57,453 nt of DNA from Runella zeae DSM 19591 (GCF_000423565.1 NZ_AUIF01000057.1:1-57453), one strand, 5' to 3'. Numbered from the stretch's first letter, positions 9,424 to 17,530 are shown. Translations and numbers: made by a program. The notes: generated by a model not told the origin, from the sequence alone.

Positions 9424-10341
9424 TCAAGAATTGCCTAAATACCAAAGTCCATTTCCTAAATCAATCGAATGGGAAGGAGGATCTGCTACTGGCTTTTTGG
9501 TGGATTTAGCGCCGCCAAAATCAACGGTTTGGTCAAGTGATTCGGCACTCATCAATTTGGCATTGTCTACCCAAACATTGTGGTCTTGCTGGTTTATTGA
9601 TTCGATTTTCACTAAATAGCCCGAATAATTATCTCTGGTATTTCCTTCGCAAAGATTAAGGATAAGTTGCAGTTTATCGGCCTCCGCTTGTTCACTATCA
9701 AGTATCTGACAAAGAGCTTCATCGTTCACATTTTCGAGTACACCGTCAGTACATTGAAAAAAATAATCTCCCGCCATAATGTCAGTCAATAGATTGATTT
9801 CGATTTCGGTTTGGCGGTGCGAACCTTGAATCGCCCTCGTAATTACGTTTCGTTCGGGATGAACGAGTGCTTGCTCCGGCGTAATCATCCCTGCCCTGAG
9901 CAAATAATTTACCTTCGAATGGTCTTCACTTTTAAACACGACCGTCCCATTTCTTATTTGATAAATGCGACTGTCACCAATATGAGCCACAGTAATGTCA
10001 TTTTCGCCAATAGCTACCAGCGTAAGGGTAGTAGCCATGCCTTTGAGAAGATACTGCATCGACAGTATTTGGTCGAACTTTTGTTGTACATACTCAAAAG
10101 CCTCTTGGATATAAGTAATCGAAAACTGAGGCGCGGGGTGCTGATTGAAGTATTCGGCAAAACCCGTACTTGCAGTCATGCTCGCCAGTTCGCCTTTTTG
10201 GGCACCTCCGACCCCGTCGCATACTACAAAAAAACGTTGAGATGACGTAGCTTGACCAGAGGGCGGAAAGATAGCGTCTTCGTTATTTTCGCGTTGTCCC
10301 TGAAAAGTAAAACCTAAAGGCTGACAAATTGTAATCGCCAT
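9424..10341 (-). CDS. PP2C-family serine/threonine phosphatase
   Basis: A 305-residue cytoplasmic PP2C/Stp1-like phosphatase that would remove phosphate from Ser/Thr using two metal ions. Seen in order: the N-terminal RENNEDAIF (metal-binding Asp region), FFVVCDGVGGAQKGELAS (the DGxGG motif), TTLTLVAIGE, then VAHIGDSRIYQIRNG (the GDSR motif), and DYFFQCTDGVLENVNDE (the SDG-like motif with Cys-Thr-Asp-Gly). The catalytic domain covers about residues 1-245. The last ~60 residues form an extra tail with no motif. It is the distal gene of an operon with two FHA proteins and lies near a divergent Ser/Thr kinase, so it is probably the phosphatase partner of that kinase. Confidence 0.93.
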   Translation of the reverse strand: MAITICQPLGFTFQGQRENNEDAIFPPSGQATSSQRFFVVCDGVGGAQKGELASMTASTGFAEYFNQHPAPQFSITYIQEAFEYVQQKFDQILSMQYLLKGMATTLTLVAIGENDITVAHIGDSRIYQIRNGTVVFKSEDHSKVNYLLRAGMITPEQALVHPERNVITRAIQGSHRQTEIEINLLTDIMAGDYFFQCTDGVLENVNDEALCQILDSEQAEADKLQLILNLCEGNTRDNYSGYLVKIESINQQDHNVWVDNAKLMSAESLDQTVDFGGAKSTKKPVADPPSHSIDLGNGLWYLGNS

Positions 10342-10359
10342 AAATAAAGAGGGAGTTGC

Positions 10360-11100
10360 TTACCAGATGATTGTTTTAGAGTAATCGGTATTTTGCACAT
10401 TTCGCGCAGCATCTCGGGCGTTTGAGGCGCTTCTTGTGGTTTGTAAAACTACTTTTGTTCGTCCCATTTGAATGGTGTCACCGTCTTCCAGATAAATTAA
10501 GTCTTCGGGTTCGAGCTTTAATTTACGCATAGGGTCTTTAGCACCTATTACAAAAGTCCCGTTTTTACTGCCCGCTTCCGCAATCAAGTATTGAAATTGT
10601 CCGTACTTATCTCGTGTTACTTCCAATATCACATGCCGTCGACTCATCATTCCATCGACGGTATCAATCAAAATATCGGCGGTAGGTACCGAACTTTTAC
10701 GACCAATCACATTAGGACCAATACGAAGCGGATGCGTTTGCGATGCCGCATTCTCGTCATGCACCACAATAAACCCTACCGCCCCTGTTTGCTGAAATAT
10801 TTCATTTTGAAGCTGGACTTCTTGTCCAGACAAGGGAGCAATCACTGGACCTCCTCGCTCTGGAGATACCGTACGGTGATAATCGACGGGAGGCGGCAAA
10901 GGAGGTGGCACCTTAGCAGCCGCCTGCTCTTGAGTAGCTTGAACCCCCGCTCCTGCTTCTTGAATCACTATATAAATACACTTCTCGGGACGTTGCTGTA
11001 CACAATTGAGCTTCGCAGGACTCCCTGGCAGCAATTTAACGGGCGATTGTCCTTTTTTGGAATGCTGGCATTCCTTACATCGAAAAACGTATTCAAACAT
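10360..11100 (-). CDS. FHA-domain protein with N-terminal zinc-ribbon-like motif
   Basis: A 246-residue cytoplasmic protein. The N-terminus has CKEC at residues 8-11 and a second Cys pair about 25 residues later (NCVQQRPEKC), suggesting a small metal-binding knuckle. A proline-rich linker (PPPLPPPVDY) follows. Residues ~125-232 form a forkhead-associated domain: LRIGPNVIGRKS, then SRRHVILEV (Ser-Arg-x-x-His phosphothreonine contacts) and AGSKNGTFVIG (the SxNGTxV motif). FHA domains bind phosphothreonine peptides. It sits 18 bp before the PP2C gene, so it is likely to read out phosphorylation by the neighbouring kinase. There is a 132-bp gap to the preceding gene, where a separate promoter is possible. 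Confidence 0.9.
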   Translation of the reverse strand: MFEYVFRCKECQHSKKGQSPVKLLPGSPAKLNCVQQRPEKCIYIVIQEAGAGVQATQEQAAAKVPPPLPPPVDYHRTVSPERGGPVIAPLSGQEVQLQNEIFQQTGAVGFIVVHDENAASQTHPLRIGPNVIGRKSSVPTADILIDTVDGMMSRRHVILEVTRDKYGQFQYLIAEAGSKNGTFVIGAKDPMRKLKLEPEDLIYLEDGDTIQMGRTKVVLQTTRSASNARDAARNVQNTDYSKTIIW

Positions 11101-11232
11101 CCTGAAATAATCTAAAAAGCTACTAATTATGTAAGAAAGGTCATGCCTTTTTTAAATGATAAAGTACAATGGAGCCGCCCTAATACCTTACTCCAAAAAC
11201 ATTAAGGAAATATTACTTCTTTATGTTTTGGT

Positions 11233-11907
11233 TTAGGAAGTGGTAAACAAGTCATCCATGGTATCAAGATGAGAAGTATCCTGCAAAGGAGAATGCAACC
11301 CAAACAACGGCACATCCGTATCAGCATGAGCAATCTCATCTCCTCCTTCGGGTCCTATCAAACTTTGAGGTGTATCTACTACAGGCATGTCACCACTAGG
11401 TTCTACGTAGGGTTTTACCAATTCTGCATAATCTTCTTTTACCGAAGGGGTCATTCCTTGCCATTCTTCAGCGGTGTAGGTATTGTACCATTGTCCTCTC
11501 CACTCAAATATGCCCCCAGGGCCTACTTGCGCACGTGCAGCATCAAAAGCCTCCTTAAAAGATACTTCCTGTTTGACCTCTGCTACTTCTAGGATTGACA
11601 TATCCGTACTTTGGGATTCGTTTGATACCAAAGTAGGTGGTACTACCACAGGCGGCGGAGTCGTAGCGGTAGAAGTAGCACTCACGATTTCAGCCACTTC
11701 TGGATTGCTTTCGTTCATAGACCACCATGATACAAAAGCGATATTACCTAGCATAATAGCCCCCGCCCCAATCATCTCTGTACGCGTCATTTTATCCGGT
11801 CTAAAAGACTGAGGCTCTTCTTTTTCAATTTCAGGTTTGGCAGGAGGAATTTCCATTTTAGGGGCTTCTTTTGGGGTAGCGCCTAATAAGCCTGTTTCGT
11901 CTAACAT
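11233..11907 (-). CDS. Single-pass membrane protein with GPGGxFE-W-EEW module
   Basis: A 224-residue protein with no signal peptide. A proline/glutamate-rich cytoplasmic N-terminus (~1-42) is followed by one membrane segment (~45-64, MIGAGAIMLGNIAFVSWW) and an outer region. Residues ~114-161 carry the module FKEAFDAARAQVGPGG-IFEWRGQWYNTY-TAEEW, which recurs in the next gene (FKEAFLEARDQVGPGG-LFEYKGHWYSTF-SIEEW). I do not know a name for this ~45-residue module. The conserved Gly-Pro-Gly-Gly turn and tryptophans suggest a compact, probably beta-containing fold. Thr/Ser/Pro-rich cytoplasmic tails make it a plausible substrate for the kinase or ligand for the FHA proteins; that is inference. Confidence 0.75.
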   Translation of the reverse strand: MLDETGLLGATPKEAPKMEIPPAKPEIEKEEPQSFRPDKMTRTEMIGAGAIMLGNIAFVSWWSMNESNPEVAEIVSATSTATTPPPVVVPPTLVSNESQSTDMSILEVAEVKQEVSFKEAFDAARAQVGPGGIFEWRGQWYNTYTAEEWQGMTPSVKEDYAELVKPYVEPSGDMPVVDTPQSLIGPEGGDEIAHADTDVPLFGLHSPLQDTSHLDTMDDLFTTS

Positions 11908-11925
11908 ACTTTTTATGGTTGGAGA

Positions 11926-13095
11926 TTAAACGTTGAACAAATCATCGGTTGCGGCATCAATTTCGGCATCTGTACCGAAATTGGGGTCAAGCGTAATCGG
12001 CAATTCCGTATGCTGAATGGGATCGAAATGAGCAAGGTCTTGATGTACAGGTACTGCCATCTCTATTGACTCTGATTCTACCTCAATTACCTCCGAAATC
12101 TCCCCTCCTCCCAAACTAGCCGTAGCCGTATTTTCTCCACCCATCGGCATTTCCAAAGGAGTATCTAGCTTATAAGATTGGTCTTCCAATACCTTCCCCT
12201 CATCCGAAACTGGAATGGCGGTTTCTAGCTTACCATCATTGTCTTTATCGACATACATAATACCCGAAGTTCCCTCACCTGCTTCATCTTTGATAAGAAG
12301 ATCGGCTTTGCCATCGCGGTTTTTGTCAGACATAAATACATCGTCAACCCCGTCATTATCAGTATCCAATTTTAATACCAGAGGTTCTAAGGATGCTTCT
12401 GTCACTGGTTCCGCCTCTGCCGTTTCAATGGGATTGACGATAGGCTCAATACGAGTATTGAATTCATCACGCATATCGGCGGGCATCTTATTCCATTCTT
12501 CAATCGAAAATGTACTGTACCAATGACCTTTATATTCAAACAAACCACCAGGGCCTACTTGGTCGCGCGCTTCCAAGAAAGCCTCTTTAAACTCTGTATC
12601 ATCACTCACGTTGGCTATTTTGATATCGTCGGGCAACACCGGCGAGGCCATCGGTTCTGGCTCTGGTTTGGGCTTAGGGGCACGCGCCACTACAGGTTTG
12701 AGAGCGGGAGGTGGCGAAGGCTTTACTTCTTCTACTACTGGCTCAGGAGCTTTCATTTCGGGTTCAGGTTCTAAAACCAACTCTGGGACTACTTTCTGAA
12801 TAACCGAATCTGGTGCAGCCACCGGAGGTGTCACCTCCTCATCTCCCTCAAAAGCAGTCCATGAAATAAACCCGACACTTCCTACGGCCACCGCTCCAAT
12901 GGCCAAAGCACCTATTAGTTTTTTATTGTCTCTAGGAGGAGTCGAGGGTGGCTCAGGCATGGGGTCAGGCTCGATAGAAGGCTCTACTGGAATACCTATA
13001 TTAGAGGATAAAGAAGGCGTAGAAGATAAGGGCATTTTGGGGGGTGTGGGTTCGCCCGGAGCACCAAAAAATTGAGTGTGTTCGTTGAGACTCAT
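11926..13095 (-). CDS. Single-pass membrane protein, paralogue with module plus Ca-binding-like repeats
   Basis: A 389-residue paralogue of the next gene downstream. A proline-rich cytoplasmic part (~1-55) contains several Ser/Thr-Pro sites. A membrane segment (~58-78, LIGALAIGAVAVGSVGFISW) follows, then a Pro/Glu/Val-rich stalk, then the shared GPGG module at ~163-212. After it, residues ~243-292 carry three acidic loops, DTDNDGVDD, DKNRDGKAD and DKDNDGKLE, which match the D-x-D-x-D-G pattern of thrombospondin type 3 / EF-hand-like calcium loops. The C-terminus is acidic. It starts 21 bp after the FHA/zinc-ribbon gene. Topology (N-in) is inferred from charge and from association with cytoplasmic FHA proteins. 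Confidence 0.75.
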   Translation of the reverse strand: MSLNEHTQFFGAPGEPTPPKMPLSSTPSLSSNIGIPVEPSIEPDPMPEPPSTPPRDNKKLIGALAIGAVAVGSVGFISWTAFEGDEEVTPPVAAPDSVIQKVVPELVLEPEPEMKAPEPVVEEVKPSPPPALKPVVARAPKPKPEPEPMASPVLPDDIKIANVSDDTEFKEAFLEARDQVGPGGLFEYKGHWYSTFSIEEWNKMPADMRDEFNTRIEPIVNPIETAEAEPVTEASLEPLVLKLDTDNDGVDDVFMSDKNRDGKADLLIKDEAGEGTSGIMYVDKDNDGKLETAIPVSDEGKVLEDQSYKLDTPLEMPMGGENTATASLGGGEISEVIEVESESIEMAVPVHQDLAHFDPIQHTELPITLDPNFGTDAEIDAATDDLFNV

Positions 13096-13116
13096 GGTAG
13101 CTGTTAAGTTAAAAGG

Positions 13117-13791
13117 TTATGATTTTACCCAAACGGCCTTACATTGAATGCACTGCCGCTGTTTTTTATAATATTCATAAGGAAATCCATAAAGCGACCG
13201 GGCGCATTTTGGACATACATACTGTATTTTAAAATCGTTTTCGATTTCGGTAACTACATTTTGCGTTTTGGCGGTTTTATTTTTTGAGAACAACTCTCTC
13301 GCCGCTAAACCCAAGGCACTTCCAACGGCAGTACCACCCATAGCCCCGCCAGCCACTACGGCTCCCGCTACGGGTCCCAAAAGCAAAGCAGGCGCTACCA
13401 ACAAGCATACGGTCAAGAAGGTATCCATACCATTGTTGCTACGGGCTTGTTTGAGCAATAGCTGATAGTTATCCCATACATTTTGCAGTTTGCCAAACTC
13501 TACCGAAAAATCGTTGGGGTCGTCGCGGGTAGCGCGAGCGGCCTCAAATATTTGTTGAAGGCTTAGACGCTGGTCTGCCATCATAATGATGTCATTGTGG
13601 CTAATACTTTTGCGTTTGATTCTAAAGCCATTGACAAAAGTGCCATTGGTAGACCCTAAGTCTTCCAAAATCACAACATTTTTGTTAGGGTCAATCATTG
13701 CCCTTGCGTGTTGCCCCGATACACCTCGCGAATCAAGAACGACTTGCCCCGTAACTGGCTTATTGCCCCGACCGATAAGCACTACTTGCAT
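13117..13791 (-). CDS. FHA-domain membrane protein with C-terminal zinc ribbon
   Basis: A 224-residue protein and first gene of the minus-strand signalling operon. Residues 1-75 are an FHA domain (VLIGRGNKP, SGQHARAMI with the conserved His, DLGSTNGTFVNG). A helical region follows, then a glycine/alanine-rich hydrophobic segment (~125-165) that could form one or two membrane helices or a hairpin like those in glycine-zipper proteins. The C-terminus has a zinc ribbon, CPKC and then CIQC about 25 residues later. Combining phosphothreonine binding, membrane contact and a zinc ribbon suggests an adaptor. It lies divergent from the kinase with 324 bp between their starts. Confidence 0.88.
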   Translation of the reverse strand: MQVVLIGRGNKPVTGQVVLDSRGVSGQHARAMIDPNKNVVILEDLGSTNGTFVNGFRIKRKSISHNDIIMMADQRLSLQQIFEAARATRDDPNDFSVEFGKLQNVWDNYQLLLKQARSNNGMDTFLTVCLLVAPALLLGPVAGAVVAGGAMGGTAVGSALGLAARELFSKNKTAKTQNVVTEIENDFKIQYVCPKCARSLYGFPYEYYKKQRQCIQCKAVWVKS

Positions 13792-13875
13792 AGATTTTGT
13801 GTCATTATTGATTCGTTTACAATACTTTATCTAAAACCTTGAGCTAATTTACGAAATAATAGAAGTAGCCATACA

Positions 13876-13895
13876 CTTTTTTATCGAACGGTTAG
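13876..13895 (-). promoter_or_regulatory. Regulatory box upstream of FHA operon
   Basis: The minus strand reads CTAACCGTTCGATAAAAAAG, differing at one position from the box before the kinase. It lies 84 bp from the FHA gene start. Confidence 0.5.
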
Positions 13896-14014
13896 AGAAA
13901 CACGTATCTTCATTAGGAGACTTGAAGAAGAGTTTCTTTTTTTTGTAGCTTAAGGCACCCACAAAAACCTAATATTCTGCAATACGTCCCTTATTTCTAT
14001 GTTTTTTGAATAAG

Positions 14015-14034
14015 CTAACCGTTTGATAAAAAAG
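14015..14034 (+). promoter_or_regulatory. Regulatory box upstream of the kinase
   Basis: The plus strand reads CTAACCGTTTGATAAAAAAG, the mirror copy of 13876-13895. It lies 81 bp before the kinase ATG at 14116. Confidence 0.5.
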
Positions 14035-14115
14035 CATTTCCCCCGTAAGGTTTTCCACAAAAACTCTTGTATTTTAGCTACCCATTGGCCTCAATGGGCA
14101 AATTCACCAAAGCAA

Positions 14116-15666
14116 ATGACTTACGATCAATTCAAACAACGATATCGTTACGACCCCGCCAATGACTTATTAGGAGAAGGGGCTTTTGGAAAAGTATTTA
14201 GGGCGATAGATACCGAAACCGGCTCTACGGTAGCTATCAAAGTAGCGCCTGTCAACACCTCCAACGAAAGCCATTCCTTAAAACATGAGTTTGAGACAGT
14301 AGGCAAAGTAGAGCCACATCTTAACATCGCTTTGTACGACGAGTGTTACCGTTTTTCGGTGGAGTGGGCTGGCCTCCACGATTTTGCCATTCTGGAATAT
14401 TATCCCTTAGGAAGCTTAGATAAACTCATCAAAAGCCAAACTTTGACCGATACCGAAAAGGTTGACTTAGGTATTGGCATTTTGGAAGGGCTTCGGCATC
14501 TCCACAATACGGGTGCTCAAGGAGTAGTACACCGCGACCTCAAACCACGCAATGTCTTGATTCAGAAATGGCGCGGCAAACTAGTTCCCAAAATCACTGA
14601 CTTTGGGCTTAGTAAGTTTTCCGATTCAGTATCAAATAGTGTGATCTCACAAAGTTTCAAAGGCGGTACGCTCAACTACGCCTCTCCCGAACAAATCAAA
14701 GGTGAACAGATTAGAAAAAATACAGATTTGTGGTCATTTGGGGTGATTCTTCATGAAATCCTAACGGGCGAGGTCCCTTATAAAATCGATGATAGCTCCG
14801 AAAGTACATTGAGGCACGTGTATGCGCGTATGAATCAGCAGTCTCTGCCCGAAACTTTCAAAAAAGTGAAAGAGCCTTTTGCTACCATTATAAAGAAATG
14901 CTTGGTAGTCAACCCTAACCAACGTTATCGGACTGCGGAAGAAGTATTAAAAGATTTTAAAAGTATCACCCCGACTGCGGCAGCTGTTTCAACTCCTTTC
15001 ACTGAGCCAAGCATCCCTACTACTCCCCCCGCGATAAAGCCCTCAGTTCCTGTAGAGTCAGTAAAACCACCCATGCCCAAAGACAACACAGAAATTTGGG
15101 AAAACCCTCCTTTTGAATCTTTCAACAAAAAAACAGAAACACCCCTTCCCGACGCTACCAATATCAGTGATATAAAAACGCAAAAAGAGGACCCCAAAAA
15201 TAATGATGAGCTAGCTTCGCCTAAAAAAAACTATGGTGTTTTTGCTGCTATCGGAGGGGTCGCCCTTTTAGCAATCATTACTTTTGTGGTGTTGTTTAAA
15301 GAATCAGATTCAACAGAGAAATTAGTGACAGTCCCTGATTCATCTGAGGCGGCAGTCGCCACCACCAAAGAAATCACAATTGACACCACCTCACTGGCAC
15401 GGCAGGCAGATTCTCTTTTTGTAGAACCCAAATACGAAGAATACGCTCGTATTATTTTACAAATCAATGAGGCTGTTCCGTCCATACAAGGTACTCACAG
15501 CAAAGCGGCTGCCCTCGTTAAACTAAAGAAAAAAGCGGCTTCTTGGGAGCAGTATAGTATCAAAGACCCAGAAGTGCATAGTTTTTTGGAAGCCTTCAAA
15601 AATGCAATTCTTCTCCTAGATCCAACTGATGCTAAAGGAAAAGAATTAGAAGAAAAGCTAAAATAA
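14116..15666 (+). CDS. Membrane-anchored eukaryote-like Ser/Thr protein kinase
   Basis: A 516-residue kinase, taking the ATG at 14116 (MTYDQFKQRYRYDPANDLLG) because the kinase domain starts directly after it; an upstream ATG at 14023 would add 31 residues of unlikely sequence. All main motifs are present: glycine loop GEGAFGKVF (~20), VAIK (Lys ~42), HRDLKPRN (~138), DFGLSKF (~161), GGTLNYASPEQI, then DLWSFGVILHEILTGEVPY. A Pro/Thr-rich juxtamembrane region (~285-365) follows, then one membrane helix (~371-393) and a ~120-residue outer C-terminal part without PASTA repeats. It probably senses something outside and phosphorylates neighbouring FHA-linked partners, with the PP2C as opponent. Confidence 0.93.
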   Translation: MTYDQFKQRYRYDPANDLLGEGAFGKVFRAIDTETGSTVAIKVAPVNTSNESHSLKHEFETVGKVEPHLNIALYDECYRFSVEWAGLHDFAILEYYPLGSLDKLIKSQTLTDTEKVDLGIGILEGLRHLHNTGAQGVVHRDLKPRNVLIQKWRGKLVPKITDFGLSKFSDSVSNSVISQSFKGGTLNYASPEQIKGEQIRKNTDLWSFGVILHEILTGEVPYKIDDSSESTLRHVYARMNQQSLPETFKKVKEPFATIIKKCLVVNPNQRYRTAEEVLKDFKSITPTAAAVSTPFTEPSIPTTPPAIKPSVPVESVKPPMPKDNTEIWENPPFESFNKKTETPLPDATNISDIKTQKEDPKNNDELASPKKNYGVFAAIGGVALLAIITFVVLFKESDSTEKLVTVPDSSEAAVATTKEITIDTTSLARQADSLFVEPKYEEYARIILQINEAVPSIQGTHSKAAALVKLKKKAASWEQYSIKDPEVHSFLEAFKNAILLLDPTDAKGKELEEKLK

Positions 15667-15689
15667 GAGATATTTTTGATTGTCATATT

Positions 15690-15770
15690 TACCGATATAC
15701 AGCCCCTACGGGGCAAAATTCATCCATTTTCAAATTATCTACCGATATATAGCCCCTACGGGGCACAATT
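15690..15770. repeat. Two direct copies of a ~31-bp element with GCCCC-TAC-GGGGC hairpin
   Basis: Copies at 15690-15720 and 15740-15770 share accgatata-y-agcccctacgg plus ggca-aatt with two or three differences. Each holds a short palindrome (gcccc tac ggggc). They follow the kinase stop closely and could act as a weak terminator or REP-like element. Confidence 0.75.
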
Positions 15771-15771
15771 G

Positions 15772-15851
15772 TCACGTTCTCAAATTGTCATATTTTCAAA
15801 TTACCACATTTTCAAATTCTCACGTTTTCAAATTATCACGTTTTCAAATTA
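15772..15851. repeat. 16-bp tandem repeat, five units
   Basis: Five consecutive 16-nt units of the form tcacgttttcaaatta (15772, 15788, 15804, 15820, 15836), the last two identical and the first three with 2-4 changes. A partial sixth unit (tcaaattgacacg) runs into the start of the M23 gene. The sequence stays open in the M23 frame, so its translation would give a repetitive artefact. Similar 'ttttcaaatt' pairs occur near 20495 and 25195. Confidence 0.85.
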
Positions 15852-15856
15852 TCAAA

Positions 15857-16546
15857 TTGACACGCTTGCACATCGATTTATTAACGCAATACGCGCCTCA
15901 TTTTGCTTCTATCATAGCTTTTGACTGGCACAAAGACCCTTATGTGGTCCTAGATTTTTCGGCTCAAAACTCCGAGTTGGAGAGCGTTGACCTACAAAAT
16001 AGCCAGACTTTTACGGACTACGTTTTTGGCAAACTCCAACAAGCCAATGCCTCAGTGGGAGTAGGTGGCTATGATGAACATCGTATCATCTACCGCCGTA
16101 GTGCGCATTTTCAACAAACGACCGAGCCTCGTTGTATTCATCTTGGGATTGATATTTGGGCCAAAGCAGGAGCCTCTATTTATGCACCTCTAGCGGCAAA
16201 GGTGCATAGCTTTGCCAATAATGCCAACTTTGGCGATTATGGGCCTACTATCATTTTGGAACATCAGCTAGGGGAACAAACTTTTTTCAGTCTTTATGGC
16301 CACCTTAGCTTAGAGTCACTATCCGACTTGTTTGAAGGAAAACGTATCGAAAAGGGACAAAAAATCGCCGAAATTGGCCATTTTCCTATCAATGGCGACT
16401 GGCCCCCTCACCTTCATTTTCAGCTCATAACCGATATGCTAGGTATGAAAGGTGACTTCCCGGGCGTGTGTACTTTGCGTGAACGCCAAAATTTTTTGCA
16501 ACTTTGTCCCAATCCGAACCTGATTCTTCAGATACCAAAACTCTGA
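15857..16546 (+). CDS. M23-family metallopeptidase (LytM-like)
   Basis: A peptidoglycan-type endopeptidase of the M23 family with the two zinc motifs: HLGIDIWAKAG (HxxxD) and, about 90 residues later, HLHFQL (HxH). The region between (SIYAPLAAKVHSFANN, FFSLYGHLS) matches the LytM beta core. There is no in-frame ATG between the upstream tandem repeat and the core. The most likely start is the TTG at 15857 (229 residues) or at 15866; the frame itself opens as far back as 15680 but that part is translated repeat. No signal peptide is visible from either start, unusual for a wall hydrolase, so it may act in the cytoplasm on another substrate or use an unrecognised export route. Family is secure, start is not. 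Confidence 0.82.
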   Translation: MTRLHIDLLTQYAPHFASIIAFDWHKDPYVVLDFSAQNSELESVDLQNSQTFTDYVFGKLQQANASVGVGGYDEHRIIYRRSAHFQQTTEPRCIHLGIDIWAKAGASIYAPLAAKVHSFANNANFGDYGPTIILEHQLGEQTFFSLYGHLSLESLSDLFEGKRIEKGQKIAEIGHFPINGDWPPHLHFQLITDMLGMKGDFPGVCTLRERQNFLQLCPNPNLILQIPKL

Positions 16547-16592
16547 AAACTCAGTAAAGACTTTGTTATTCATCTTTTAGCACACAATCAAC

Positions 16593-17438
16593 ATGGGAAA
16601 TCGCCACTTACGTATGGGCCAATACAACCGCCTCAAAATCATCAAACGCCTAGATTTTGGTGTTTATTTGGACGGTTATGATGATGAAATTTTGATGCCT
16701 ACCCAATACGTACCTGCCGATGTCGAAATCGGGGATTTTGTGGATGTTTTTATCTATCGCGATTCTGAAGACCGTGCCATTGCTACTACGCTTGAGCCTT
16801 ATGGTACCGTGGGGGAGTTTGCGTACTTGGAAGTAACCGCCACCAATTCTATGGGAGTATTCATGAATTGGGGCTTGCCCAAAGATTTGCTGGTTCCGTT
16901 CAAACAGCAACGTGACAACATGATAGTAGGCAAATCGTATCTCGTTTTCATTCATTTAGATACCAAAACAGACCGTATCGTGGCCTCCGCCAAAATCGAA
17001 CATTTTTTGGACGAAGACACTTCCGAACTCTCCGAAGGAATGGAAGTCGAGCTTTTGCCTTTTGAATACACCGATATGGGCATCAAAGCGCTTATCAATC
17101 AGCGAAATTTGGGGGTAATTTATCGCGACCAAGTATTTAAAAATATCGAATTAGGGAAACCTACAGCGGGATTTATCAAGAAAATCAGGGAAGATCAGAA
17201 AGTGGATTTAGCCTTGGTAGAGCAATCCTACAATCGTATCGAAGGTAGTAAAAATGAGGTATTTGAAAAACTACAAGCCGCTCAGGGTTTCCTTCCTTTT
17301 ACCGACAAGTCGGAGCCTACGCTTATTTACCGTACTTTTGGTATGTCTAAAAAAGACTTTAAAAAAGCCATTGGTGGCTTACTGAAAGAAGGCAAAATTT
17401 TGCTCAAAGAAGACGGTATCCATCAAGTTGTCTCTTAG
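16593..17438 (+). CDS. cvfB: CvfB-like S1 RNA-binding protein
   Basis: A 281-residue cytoplasmic protein of the CvfB/YitL family, made of successive S1/OB-type beta barrels and a C-terminal winged helix. Diagnostic stretches are GQYNRLKIIKRLDFGVYLDG at the start, EILMPTQYVP, GDFVDVFIYRDSEDR, then MGVFMNWGLPKDLLVPF-KQQ, and the C-terminal FGMSKKDFKKAIGGLLKEG (winged helix). In Staphylococcus, CvfB influences virulence-gene expression and binds RNA; the role in Bacteroidota is not established. Length equals the family norm. It is monocistronic, starting 46 bp after the M23 gene, and is followed by hairpins and a terminator. Confidence 0.9.
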   Translation: MGNRHLRMGQYNRLKIIKRLDFGVYLDGYDDEILMPTQYVPADVEIGDFVDVFIYRDSEDRAIATTLEPYGTVGEFAYLEVTATNSMGVFMNWGLPKDLLVPFKQQRDNMIVGKSYLVFIHLDTKTDRIVASAKIEHFLDEDTSELSEGMEVELLPFEYTDMGIKALINQRNLGVIYRDQVFKNIELGKPTAGFIKKIREDQKVDLALVEQSYNRIEGSKNEVFEKLQAAQGFLPFTDKSEPTLIYRTFGMSKKDFKKAIGGLLKEGKILLKEDGIHQVVS

Positions 17439-17480
17439 TCCTTCTTATCATTTCTCGATTTTCCAAGTTGTGAAATGATA

Positions 17481-17511
17481 GACTTCCTAAGTTTTGGAAA
17501 CTTAGGAAGTC
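17481..17511. repeat. Palindromic repeat GACTTCCTAAGTTT-tgg-mirror
   Basis: A perfect 14-bp stem with a 3-nt loop. A diverged copy follows at 17531-17561 (same tgg loop, several G-T wobbles) and a related one occurs at 20513-20573, so it is a dispersed intergenic palindrome. Confidence 0.85.
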
Positions 17512-17530
17512 TCCAGCTCTCCACTTTTAA

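Larger units (their letters stand above)
13792..14115. promoter_or_regulatory. Divergent control region between FHA operon and kinase
   Basis: This 324-bp spacer must hold promoters for both directions. It contains two copies of a ~20-nt box in inverted orientation (13876-13895 and 14015-14034). Each lies 81-84 bp before its respective start codon and reads the same way relative to that gene. I see no other gene here. Confidence 0.6.

Noticed and set aside
9811-10245. 144-codon plus-strand frame opposite the PP2C gene
   Set aside because: It is antisense to a well-supported phosphatase gene and shows no domain pattern; a shadow frame.
9424-15666. Type VI secretion regulatory cluster
   Set aside because: Kinase, PP2C and FHA are present, but no Tss/Vgr/Hcp or contractile-sheath gene is in the window.
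15772-15851. Short regular repeats that might be a CRISPR array
   Set aside because: The units are 16 bp with no spacers between them; it is a tandem minisatellite and no cas genes are nearby.
15676-15924. Plus-strand frame rich in SNYHIFKFS-like repeats
   Set aside because: It is just the translation of the 16-bp tandem repeat and hairpins.
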